Positions 1 to 7,259 of a stretch of 25,208 nt of DNA are shown here, piece by piece; the stretch's first letter is position 1; each line of letters starts with the position of its first letter. The stretch is from contig CAZCOS010000030.1 in the NCBI GenBank assembly GCA_964500605.1, positions 1 through 25,208 of the forward strand, read 5' to 3'. The DNA comes from Sterolibacterium sp964500605. GTDB taxonomy: Bacteria > Pseudomonadota > Gammaproteobacteria > Burkholderiales > Rhodocyclaceae. The notes under the pieces are model-generated. The model searched no databases and was not told where the DNA came from. It saw nothing but the letters and a program-made list of their open reading frames with translations. A program made the position numbers and the translations under genes.

Positions 1-141
1 TGCTTGAAGTTGATGATTGAAGCTCGTAAACAGGGGGACTCTAGCACAGCCCCCCGACGCCACTCCTCATCCAGACGGACTACAGACCGGACGACAGGCC
101 GACACCATAACAACGATGCAGGCCAGGCAAACGCACCGGAC

Positions 142-163
142 GCATCATTCGGGCGAATGATGC
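142..163. repeat. Perfect palindrome, REP-like
   Basis: Two perfect 10-base arms (GCATCATTCG / CGAATGATGC) are separated by two bases. It lies downstream of the TonB-family gene in the otherwise featureless stretch 1-226, where I see no credible gene. The GCGAAT/ATTCGG core resembles the palindrome at 5095-5116, so it may be a relic of the same repeat family. No T-run follows on the minus strand, so it is not a convincing intrinsic terminator. Confidence 0.55.
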
Positions 164-226
164 TCGGGCCCACTTCAAAATGTTAGTGTTCACTATCAAT
201 ATGAACCGCATAAACACTTAACATTA

Positions 227-2053
227 TTATTCGGTAATGATAAGAGGCGGCCGATCAGGGAAGCTCAGGGTGCGCTTGATTTCGATCGTTTCATACACCC
301 GCCGCAAATCGGGCGGAAAAGCAGAAAAAGGCGCGCTCAATTCGATCAGTCGACGGGCCGCCTCGTCAACCTCCCGACTCCCGCTACTCTTGAGAACATG
401 CACCTCAACCAGACTGCCATCGCTACGGAGCGTGACGGAAACCACCAACGAGCCATAAGCTCGATGGCGGGAAAGTGAAGGGTAATTGACCTTCGACAAA
501 CGCTCGACCTTCTGCACCCAGCCGTCACTGTAGAAAGCACGCTGCACCTCAGCCGGATTCCGTCCGGGCAACACACGACGCGCCCCCTGCGCCAGGCTGT
601 CGGCCTCGGCAGGCGGCTTCTGCGGCAAACCACTTTTCGCCATGGCCAAAGCCTGCTCCGCCAAAGAACGGCCGCTCGAAGCCGCGCTTCCCACCGTCCC
701 ACTACCTCTTGACGCCTCGGCTCGAACAAAGAGGGAAGACTCTCCCGGACGCGCATTCAAACTGGCCAGCCGCTTTTCTTCAGCCAGGGCGGCCTCCCTC
801 TCACGAAGACGCGCCTCCCGGGCCGCCGCCTCAGCACGCACTTGAGCTTGAGCTTGTTCCTGCGCGCGCGCTGCGGCCTCCTGTTCAGCCTGAGCACGGG
901 CCATTTCAGCTTGTTGTTGCTGCTCTGCCAGCCGCTGTGCCTCGGCCCGCTGCTTCTCCTGCGCCTGCTGCAAAGCCCTCGCCTGTGCTTCACGACGCGC
1001 CGCTTCTTCCAGCAAAGCCTGTTGCCGCTTTTCTTCCTCGGCCGCCTGCTGTTGTAATAACTGGGCGCGAGCCCATGCCTTGGCCTCTTGCTCACGCCGC
1101 AGCACCTCCTCCTCGGCCGCCAAACGGGCCAAAGCATCGCGCTCGGCCTTTCGACGCACCGCCTCGGCCTGCGCCCGAGCCAAAGCCTCCTCCTCCCGCG
1201 CCTTCTGCAAAGCCTGAGCGGCCACCCGCTCCGCCTCCGCCTCTTCAGCCTGCTGACGCTGCATCTTCAACGCAGCCTCCTGCGCCACCAGCAGCGTTTT
1301 GCGCGCATCCTCGGCAGAATCGGTCTTCGCAAGCAAGGGCTGAGACTGGGGTTGGGGATGAGGGGATTCTTTGGGTAATTCAGGTAACTCGGCTATTTCG
1401 GAAACTGGAGGGGCCGAACTTTCAGACGCGGAAGACAAAATCGCATCCTGTTTTACCTGTGCCCGATGATCATCCGCCTCATGCCCTTGGGTGAGCTCCG
1501 AAGCCGCGATGCGCCAGGCTTCAGGCGTAGCCTTTTTTCGAACACTCAAAACAGGGCGACCCGCCCCATCGTGACGACGCGAAGCCGGGCGCGCCTTGCG
1601 CGAAGGCGGGGCCGGCCGAGGCTTGATCTGCTCGGGCGGCAAGGACCGCTTCAGCGTCTGCACCACAAACCCCTTCAAAGCCGAAACTTCAACGGGAGGG
1701 CTCGAAAAAGAAGGGCTCGGGCTTGCCGTCATCGGAGCAGGAGAAACCGTCGCTGGCAAAACAGAAGTCGGTGCGGCCTTCGTTTCCACGGGTGCGGCAC
1801 GCAACTCCACATGCAAGCTAGCCGATGGCGCACTCGCACTACGCGCCCCCCAGAGCCAACCCGAAGACGGCTGCCCCTTGCCCGATACCCCAAATTGCAG
1901 GGTAAGCAAAGCCGCGTGCAGCAAAACGCTGACCACCAATGCCCGAAAAATCGGAAAGTTTTGCCGATGCCACAAAGCCCGTCGCACCGGGCCCGGATAA
2001 AAAATTCTCAAACGCCGCCGCCAGAATTGCCCAAAGAAAAGCCCCTGAGACAA
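227..2053 (-). CDS. TonB-family energy transducer with TolA-like coiled coil
   Basis: A 608-residue inner-membrane protein that should link proton-motive force to an outer-membrane receptor or envelope process. A basic N-terminus is followed by one membrane segment (about residues 37-57), a Pro/Ser-rich region, a long Ala/Glu/Gln/Arg-rich coiled coil (about 250-440), and a C-terminal TonB domain (about 515-600) containing YPSLSRHRAYG, DGSLVEVHVLKSSG and EVDEAARRL. It is much longer than a typical TonB of about 240-280 residues, and its middle looks like TolA. No exbB/exbD or receptor gene is nearby, so the partner is unknown. The longest reading starts at TTG without a clear ribosome binding site; an in-frame GTG about 22 codons downstream is possible and keeps the membrane segment. 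TonB versus TolA function cannot be settled from sequence alone; the C-terminal fold favours TonB. Confidence 0.85.
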   Translation of the reverse strand: MSQGLFFGQFWRRRLRIFYPGPVRRALWHRQNFPIFRALVVSVLLHAALLTLQFGVSGKGQPSSGWLWGARSASAPSASLHVELRAAPVETKAAPTSVLPATVSPAPMTASPSPSFSSPPVEVSALKGFVVQTLKRSLPPEQIKPRPAPPSRKARPASRRHDGAGRPVLSVRKKATPEAWRIAASELTQGHEADDHRAQVKQDAILSSASESSAPPVSEIAELPELPKESPHPQPQSQPLLAKTDSAEDARKTLLVAQEAALKMQRQQAEEAEAERVAAQALQKAREEEALARAQAEAVRRKAERDALARLAAEEEVLRREQEAKAWARAQLLQQQAAEEEKRQQALLEEAARREAQARALQQAQEKQRAEAQRLAEQQQQAEMARAQAEQEAAARAQEQAQAQVRAEAAAREARLREREAALAEEKRLASLNARPGESSLFVRAEASRGSGTVGSAASSGRSLAEQALAMAKSGLPQKPPAEADSLAQGARRVLPGRNPAEVQRAFYSDGWVQKVERLSKVNYPSLSRHRAYGSLVVSVTLRSDGSLVEVHVLKSSGSREVDEAARRLIELSAPFSAFPPDLRRVYETIEIKRTLSFPDRPPLIITE

Positions 2054-2181
2054 ACCAGAGGCTAAAGGGAGTGTACTACCGAACCGCCAGGCACAGACTC
2101 ATCCGGACATCCAGGGAGGAATTGGATGTCCGCGACGAATCCCGGCAGCGTAGAAGAAGAAGCCGCACATCGAAGCATCGC

Positions 2182-2216
2182 GCGAAGGGAGTTCGGAGCG
2201 AATGACCATTCAGGCC
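2182..2216. repeat. Degenerate copy of the 5082-5116 repeat
   Basis: This 35-base stretch aligns without gaps to 5082-5116 with 25 identities by eye, including GCGAAG, TTCGG.GCGAAT and ATTC. The inner palindrome is reduced to GAATG-AC-CATTC. It looks like an eroded member of the GTAGGGGC-ended palindromic family. Confidence 0.45.
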
Positions 2217-2236
2217 GAATAATGAAGGAAGCCTCC

Positions 2237-2259
2237 CCATTGCCCGGACCGGGAAATGG
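2237..2259 (-). terminator. Hairpin downstream of ubiX
   Basis: An 11-base imperfect inverted repeat (CCATTGCCCGG / CCGGGAAATGG, one mismatch) sits 24 bases past the ubiX stop. It would form a strong hairpin in the ubiX transcript but has no U-run, so it may act as a 3' end-stabilising or Rho-associated structure rather than an intrinsic terminator. Confidence 0.35.
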
Positions 2260-2282
2260 AAAGGGGACGCGAGGATCAGGAA

Positions 2283-2861
2283 TCACCCCGGCGAGCGGCC
2301 CGCCCAGCGTGGCCGCAGATCGTTTTCGATGTCGAACTGGTCGAGCACCCGGCTGATTCCCTGGTGAATGACATCCATCAGGGTTTGCGGCTGATCGTAG
2401 AAAGAAGGCATGGGCGGGAGGATAACCGCCCCCAAGTCGGCGGCTCGCACCATGAGCTCAAGGTGGCCCTTGTGCAAGGGCGTTTCGCGCACCATCAAGA
2501 CCAGCGAGCGTCGCTCCTTGAGCGTCACGTCAGCAGCACGCGCAATCAACGTGCTGGAATGGGAATGGGCAATGGCGGAAAGCGTTTTGATGCTGCAAGG
2601 CGCGACCACCATCCCCCGTGTGCGGAAAGAACCGCTCGCCACGGCCGCGCCGATATCTTTATTGGAATAAACCACCTCGGCCAAGGCACGCACTTCATCC
2701 GGCGTATACGGTGTTTCAAGTGACAAGGTCATGAGTGCCGCCTCGCTCATGACCAGATGCGCCGGCTGGCCCAGTCGCTTCAATACGCGCAACAACTCGA
2801 CGCCATAAATGACACCGGTTGCACCCGTCATAGCCACCAGCAATGGACGGGATGCACTCAT
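2283..2861 (-). CDS. ubiX: Flavin prenyltransferase UbiX
   Basis: UbiX attaches a dimethylallyl group to FMN to make prenylated FMN, the cofactor of UbiD-type decarboxylases (ubiquinone synthesis and aromatic acid decarboxylation). The protein is 192 residues, the family's usual length. Visible family signatures are the N-terminal TGATGVIYG flavin-binding loop, the GSFRTRGMVVAPCSIKTL segment, the RRSLVLMVRETPLHKGHLELM segment and PSFYDQPQ near the C-terminus. The ATG at 2861 is chosen because the Rossmann-like N-terminus begins immediately after it; the longer open frame overlaps fadD. The gene starts 16 bases after the fadD stop, so fdxA-fadD-ubiX are probably cotranscribed. No ubiD is in the window. 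Confidence in the family is very high. Confidence 0.95.
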   Translation of the reverse strand: MSASRPLLVAMTGATGVIYGVELLRVLKRLGQPAHLVMSEAALMTLSLETPYTPDEVRALAEVVYSNKDIGAAVASGSFRTRGMVVAPCSIKTLSAIAHSHSSTLIARAADVTLKERRSLVLMVRETPLHKGHLELMVRAADLGAVILPPMPSFYDQPQTLMDVIHQGISRVLDQFDIENDLRPRWAGRSPG

Positions 2862-2877
2862 GCCGATATTGCGGGCA

Positions 2878-4569
2878 TCACTTCGCCCCACCCGTTCTGG
2901 CCAGCACCTCGTCACGCAAGGCACGCCGCAGGATTTTGCCGACATTGGTCTTGGGCAATTCAGTGCGGAACTCGATGCGATGCGGCACCTTGTAACCCGT
3001 CAGCAGATGCTTGCAATGTGCAACGAGGGCCTCGGGCGTCAGGGCCGGGTCTTTCTTCACCACAAAAATCATCACCGCCTCTCCCGACTTTTCGTCCGGC
3101 ACACCGATGGCAGCGACTTCCAGCACACCCGGATGCGTGGCGACGGCATCCTCGACCTCGTTCGGGTACACATTGAAGCCGGAGACCAGAATCATGTCCT
3201 TCTTGCGATCCACGATGCGGACAAAGCCCTTTTCGTCCATGATCCCCACATCGCCTGTCAGCAGGAAACCGTCGGGCAGCAGCACCTTCGCCGTTTCCTC
3301 CGGACGATTCCAATAACCCTTCATCACTTGCGGCCCGCGCACACAGATTTCTCCCGCCTCGCCCACGCCAAGATAACGGCCATCGTCTGCGCGAATCGCC
3401 ACTTCCGTCGAAGGCACGGGCAACCCGATCGAACCGTTGTACTCCGGCAGGTTGAGCGGATTGATCGTCGCGGCGGGTGAAGTTTCCGTCAGACCATACG
3501 CCTCGATGAGCGGGTGCCCCGTGACCTGCTTCCACTTTTCAGCCACAGCCTTTTGCACCGCCATACCGCCGCCCAGCGTCACCTTTAGCGGTTTGAAATC
3601 CAGCCCCGCAAAATCGGGATTGTTCAACAAGGCATTGAACAAAGTATTCACCCCCGTCAGACAGGTAAAACGATGTTTCGACAACTCCTTCACAAAACCG
3701 GGAATATCGCGCGGGTTGGTAATCAGCACATTCGCCGCGCCGACCTTCAGGAAGGTCAGACAATTCGCCGTCAAAGCGAAGATGTGATACAGCGGCAGGG
3801 CCGTTACGATGACCTCCTGCCCATCTGCCTGCAAAACCGGTTTGAGCCAGGCATGAGCCTGCTGAAGGTTGGCGACGATATTGCCATGCGTGAGCATCGC
3901 CCCCTTGGCCACCCCCGTCGTCCCGCCGGTGTATTGAAGAAAAGCGATGTCCTCGTGAGCCAGAGAAACCGGTTCCAGCTTCGCCGCAGCACCTTGCGAA
4001 AGCACCTTGCCGAAAGGAACCGCGCCAGGCAAAGACCAGGGCGGCACCATCTTCTTGAGGTAGCGGACGGCAAAATTGACAATCGGCCCCTTCGGAAAGC
4101 CCAGCATATCGCCCAATGCCGTCACGACCACATGCTTGAGATTCAGGTGCGGAAGGACTTCCTGCAAGACATGGGCAAAGTTCTCAACGATGACGATGGC
4201 CTGCGCACCAGAATCCTTCAACTGATGCTCCAGCTCGCGTGGCGTATAGAGCGGATTGCAATTCACCACCACATAACCCGCACGCAAGGCCCCGAAGAGG
4301 CAAATCGGGTATTGCAGCAGATTGGGCATCATCAAAGCCACCCGTGCCCCGCGCGGCAACTTCAACACAGACTGGAGATAAGCCGCAAAATCGCGTGAAA
4401 GGCGGTCAAGCTCTCCATAACTCAGCGCGCGCCCCATGTTGAGATAAGCCGTGCGCGAAGCAAATTTTCCGACGCTTTGTTCAAACAGGGCCACCAGCGA
4501 ATCGAATTCATCGACATCGATCTGCGCCGGAACACCGGGCATATAGCTCTTGAGCCAGACCTTTTCCAT
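2878..4569 (-). CDS. fadD: Long-chain fatty acid-CoA ligase FadD
   Basis: An AMP-forming acyl-CoA synthetase of 563 residues that activates fatty acids through an acyl-adenylate to acyl-CoA, at the inner face of the cytoplasmic membrane. It shows the ANL-superfamily motifs in order: P-loop YTGGTTGVAKG (about 213-223), YGLTETSP (358-365), the TGD motif (438-440), the DRKKDMI hinge (about 454-460), and the C-terminal catalytic lysine region KTNVGKILRR (about 545-555). The start at 4569 is fixed by an AGGAGG site with normal spacing; the seven-residue longer reading would swallow that site. It lies 81 bases after fdxA and 16 before ubiX. A related medium-chain or aromatic substrate cannot be excluded, but overall similarity is to the FadD type. 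Confidence 0.94.
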   Translation of the reverse strand: MEKVWLKSYMPGVPAQIDVDEFDSLVALFEQSVGKFASRTAYLNMGRALSYGELDRLSRDFAAYLQSVLKLPRGARVALMMPNLLQYPICLFGALRAGYVVVNCNPLYTPRELEHQLKDSGAQAIVIVENFAHVLQEVLPHLNLKHVVVTALGDMLGFPKGPIVNFAVRYLKKMVPPWSLPGAVPFGKVLSQGAAAKLEPVSLAHEDIAFLQYTGGTTGVAKGAMLTHGNIVANLQQAHAWLKPVLQADGQEVIVTALPLYHIFALTANCLTFLKVGAANVLITNPRDIPGFVKELSKHRFTCLTGVNTLFNALLNNPDFAGLDFKPLKVTLGGGMAVQKAVAEKWKQVTGHPLIEAYGLTETSPAATINPLNLPEYNGSIGLPVPSTEVAIRADDGRYLGVGEAGEICVRGPQVMKGYWNRPEETAKVLLPDGFLLTGDVGIMDEKGFVRIVDRKKDMILVSGFNVYPNEVEDAVATHPGVLEVAAIGVPDEKSGEAVMIFVVKKDPALTPEALVAHCKHLLTGYKVPHRIEFRTELPKTNVGKILRRALRDEVLARTGGAK

Positions 4570-4574
4570 GCTTG

Positions 4575-4580
4575 CCTCCT
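4575..4580 (-). promoter_or_regulatory. Ribosome binding site of fadD
   Basis: A perfect AGGAGG on the minus strand lies five bases before the ATG at 4569. It decides the fadD start in favour of the 563-residue product over an upstream in-frame codon. Confidence 0.75.
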
Positions 4581-4650
4581 CTCCAGTCAAACCAAAACGC
4601 CCCCGGGTTTCATGAGGGCCGGGAAACGCCGGAAACCTGAATCCGCAAAC

Positions 4651-4974
4651 TCAACGCTGCAGCTTGTCGAACTTGTCCGTCACCTTCGCCCACTCCTCCG
4701 CATCCGGCAAGGAATCCTTGCGTTCGATGATGGGCTTCCAGAGTTTCGACAATTCTGCATTCAATGGCGTGAAATGTTCCTGACCTGCGGGCACATCATC
4801 TTCGGCAAAAATCGCCTCCACCGGACATTCCGCCACACACAGCGTGCAATCAATGCACTCATCCGGATCGATCACCAGAAAATTCGGCCCCTCGCGAAAA
4901 GCATCCACCGGGCAGACATCCACGCAATCCGTATATTTGCACTGAATGCAGGATTCAGTCACCACATAAGTCAT
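4651..4974 (-). CDS. fdxA: 7Fe ferredoxin FdxA
   Basis: A soluble electron carrier of 107 residues, very close in layout to Azotobacter vinelandii ferredoxin I. Cysteines 9, 17 and 50 match the [3Fe-4S] ligands and Cys21, 40, 43 and 46 match the [4Fe-4S] ligands of that protein; Cys12 is also kept. The free cysteine next to the 4Fe cluster in A. vinelandii FdI is alanine here (CPVDAF). The C-terminal extension (NAELSKLWKPI...LPDAEEW) is typical of the family. The ATG at 4974 is preceded by GGGAG at good spacing and matches the MTYVVT start usual for the family, so the six-residue longer reading is rejected. It is the first gene of a probable fdxA-fadD-ubiX transcript. Its redox partner is unknown. 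Confidence 0.95.
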   Translation of the reverse strand: MTYVVTESCIQCKYTDCVDVCPVDAFREGPNFLVIDPDECIDCTLCVAECPVEAIFAEDDVPAGQEHFTPLNAELSKLWKPIIERKDSLPDAEEWAKVTDKFDKLQR

Positions 4975-5094
4975 GTCGCACTCCCTCAACAAAACAGACC
5001 GGCCGATTATATGTCACGCATCCGACATCGCAGCCAGAAGCAGTTTCCCACACAGCAGGATCGAATCGGCATGTCTTCGAAGCGAAGAGGATTC

Positions 5095-5119
5095 GGGGCG
5101 AATAATGATTCGCCCCTAC
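5095..5119. repeat. GTAGGGGC-ended palindrome, copy 1
   Basis: Perfect arms GGGGCGAAT / ATTCGCCCC with a four-base loop, ending in CTAC. It lies in the divergent space between fdxA and the U32 gene. It shares the GTAGGGGC/GCCCCTAC end with the copies at 7173, 7235, 17977 and 18775 but has a different arm interior (CGAAT instead of AGCC/AACC). Confidence 0.7.
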
Positions 5120-5211
5120 AGAGCGGGAAGCATCTGTTGCCCGAAGGAAGCAGAATGGGAATGCGCCTCCCCACCCGCTAAAATTCCAAAATTCCCCATC
5201 CCGCATCCGCC

Positions 5212-7176
5212 ATGTCCTCTCCGCGCCCCGCACCCCGCAGACCGTTCGAGCCGCTCGAACCGCTTGAACTCCTCGCCCCGGCGAAAAATCTCGAATACGG
5301 CATTGCCGCCTTCGACCACGGCGCGGATGCCGTCTACATCGGCGGCCCGGCCTTTGGCGCGCGTGCGGGGGCCGGTAACAGCATTGCCGACATCGAACGG
5401 CTCGCCACCTATGCCCACCGCTTCGACGCCCGGGTGCTCGTCGCCTTGAACACCATCCTCACGGACGAAGAAATCGAAGAAGCCCGCACGCTCATTCACC
5501 AGATATACGATGCCGGAGCCGACGCGCTCATCGTGCAGGACATGGGCCTGCTCGAACTCGACCTCCCACCCATCCAGCTCCACGCCAGCACCCAGTGCGA
5601 CATCCGCACCCCGGCCAAGGCGCGCTTTCTTCAGGACGCGGGCTTTTCACAGATCGTTCTTGCCCGCGAGCTCACCCTCAAGCAGATCGAGGCCATCGCC
5701 ACCCAAACCGATGTCATCCTCGAATTCTTCATCCACGGCGCGCTATGTGTCGCTTTCAGCGGCCAGTGCTACATCAGCCACGCCCACACCGGCCGCAGTG
5801 CGAACCGGGGCGAATGCTCACAAGCCTGCCGCCTACCCTACACCCTTCAGGGCCCACAAGGTGAAATCATCGCCAGCGACAAACACCTGCTCTCGATGAA
5901 AGACAACGACCAGAGCGAGAACCTGCGCGCACTGATCGACGCAGGCATTACCTCCTTCAAGATCGAAGGGCGGCTCAAAGACCTCTCCTACGTCAAGAAC
6001 ATCACCGCCCACTACCGGCAGCTTCTCGACGGCATTCTGGAAACACTCCCGGCAGAATACGCCTGCCGCCGCGCTTCGCTCGGGCACAGCACCTACACCT
6101 TCACCCCCCGCCCCGCCAAAACCTTCAACCGGGGGGCGACGGATTACTTCGTGCAAGGCCGAAAAACTGACATCGGTGCTTTCGACACCCCCAAGTTCGC
6201 GGGGCGGCCCATCGGCACAGTCACCGCGCTGGGCGAGCGTCGCTTCGAAGTCGCGCTTGATGCCGACGAAGACGAAGGCAGCCAGGAAACACTCCACAAT
6301 GGCGACGGCCTCAGCTACTACGATGCCGACGGAAAGCTAGGCGGCCTGCGCGTCAATCGCGTCGATGGCAACACCATCCACCCCGCCGAAGCCACTCCCG
6401 GCCTGACCATCGGCACAACGCTCTACCGCAACCGGGATCAAGCCTTTGAGCGGCTGCTCGAAAAACCCTCTGCCGAACGACGCATCGCCCTACGCATGGC
6501 CCTCACGGCCCTGCCCGAGAACAAAGGGCTACGGCTCACCCTGACCGACGAATCCGGCCTGCAAGCCTTTACGGAATACTGCGGCCCAATGGAGCCCGCC
6601 CGCGACCCGGCCCGTGCCCTTGAAGCCCTGCGCAGTGGGCTAGGCAAACTCGGCGGCACGAATTACCGGCTCACCCGCCCCGAAGACCTGCACATCGCGC
6701 ACGACACCCCCTGCTTCCTTCCCGCCGCCACCATCAACGCCCTGCGCCGCGATGCCCTGGAAGCCCTCGACGCCGCCCGACGGAACGCCTGGAAACGCCC
6801 GCCCCGCGCGCGCACTATCCAGCCCCCCGTTCCCTACCCGGAAAACGAACTCAGCTACCTCGCCAATGTCCTCAATCGCCACGCCCGCGCCTTCTACACC
6901 CGCCACGGCGTCACCCTCATCGATGCCGCTTATGAAGCGGGCGAAGAAAACGGCGAAGTCTCGCTGATGATTACCAAACACTGCCTGCGCTACAGCTACA
7001 ACCTCTGCCCCAAGCAAGTCAAAGGCATCCGCCCCGAACCCATGACGCTCATCAACGGCAAGGAACGCCTCACCCTCCGCTTCGATTGCAAGCCCTGCGA
7101 AATGCACGTCATCGGCCAGCGCAAAACCCCGCGCGTCATCCGCATCCAACCCACCCCCGCCGACAAAACCCCGTAG
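5212..7176 (+). CDS. rlhA: U32-family protein, RlhA-type 23S rRNA hydroxylation factor
   Basis: A 654-residue member of the U32 'peptidase' family. Its length and the long C-terminal half match E. coli RlhA (YdcP), which is needed for hydroxylation of C2501 in 23S rRNA, better than the shorter tRNA factor TrhP (YegQ). Visible signatures are the N-terminal ELLAPAKNLEYGIAAFDHGADAVYIGG, the HASTQCDI segment, the U32 core with FFIHGALCVAFSGQCYIS and GRSANRGECSQACRLPY (cysteines expected to hold a metal or Fe-S centre), FKIEGRLKDLSYV, and a C-terminal cysteine cluster YNLCPKQ...FDCKPCEMHV. The ATG at 5212 is the first suitable start but has no strong ribosome binding site. The stop codon TAG lies inside the palindrome at 7173. 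It converges on cobQ. RlhA versus another U32 role is inference from length and architecture. Confidence 0.85.
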   Translation: MSSPRPAPRRPFEPLEPLELLAPAKNLEYGIAAFDHGADAVYIGGPAFGARAGAGNSIADIERLATYAHRFDARVLVALNTILTDEEIEEARTLIHQIYDAGADALIVQDMGLLELDLPPIQLHASTQCDIRTPAKARFLQDAGFSQIVLARELTLKQIEAIATQTDVILEFFIHGALCVAFSGQCYISHAHTGRSANRGECSQACRLPYTLQGPQGEIIASDKHLLSMKDNDQSENLRALIDAGITSFKIEGRLKDLSYVKNITAHYRQLLDGILETLPAEYACRRASLGHSTYTFTPRPAKTFNRGATDYFVQGRKTDIGAFDTPKFAGRPIGTVTALGERRFEVALDADEDEGSQETLHNGDGLSYYDADGKLGGLRVNRVDGNTIHPAEATPGLTIGTTLYRNRDQAFERLLEKPSAERRIALRMALTALPENKGLRLTLTDESGLQAFTEYCGPMEPARDPARALEALRSGLGKLGGTNYRLTRPEDLHIAHDTPCFLPAATINALRRDALEALDAARRNAWKRPPRARTIQPPVPYPENELSYLANVLNRHARAFYTRHGVTLIDAAYEAGEENGEVSLMITKHCLRYSYNLCPKQVKGIRPEPMTLINGKERLTLRFDCKPCEMHVIGQRKTPRVIRIQPTPADKTP

Positions 7177-7197
7177 GGGCAGCCTTCACGGCTGCCC
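7173..7197. repeat. GTAGGGGC-ended palindrome, copy 2
   Basis: Arms GGGCAGCC / GGCTGCCC with a five-base loop, beginning GTAGGGGC. The TAG stop of the upstream U32 gene (7174-7176) is the TAG of this repeat end. Together with copy 3 it makes an inverted pair of the BIME kind between two convergent genes. Confidence 0.75.
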
Positions 7198-7234
7198 TGC
7201 CTTCGCCCCCCATCCTCCAGGCAATCCCAACCCC

Positions 7235-7259
7235 GGGCAACCGTAAAGGTTGCCCCTAC
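7235..7259. repeat. GTAGGGGC-ended palindrome, copy 3
   Basis: Arms GGGCAACC / GGTTGCCC with a five-base loop, ending CCCCTAC, so it points opposite to copy 2. The cobQ stop codon (TAG on the minus strand, 7256-7258) is the TAG of this repeat end. The two hairpins may also end transcripts from both sides, although neither has a U-run. Confidence 0.75.

Noticed and set aside
4..186. Short open frame of 60 codons at the window start
   Set aside because: Low-complexity, basic Thr/Arg/His composition, no ribosome binding site, and it runs through a palindrome.
709..1494. Pro/Ala-rich open frame of 261 codons on the plus strand
   Set aside because: It is antisense to the coiled-coil part of the TonB-family gene; its composition is the shadow of Glu/Ala/Arg-rich codons.
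4570..4650. Intrinsic terminator between fdxA and fadD
   Set aside because: GC-rich inverted segments (CCCGG, GTTTC/GAAAC) are present but no convincing continuous stem plus T-run could be drawn.
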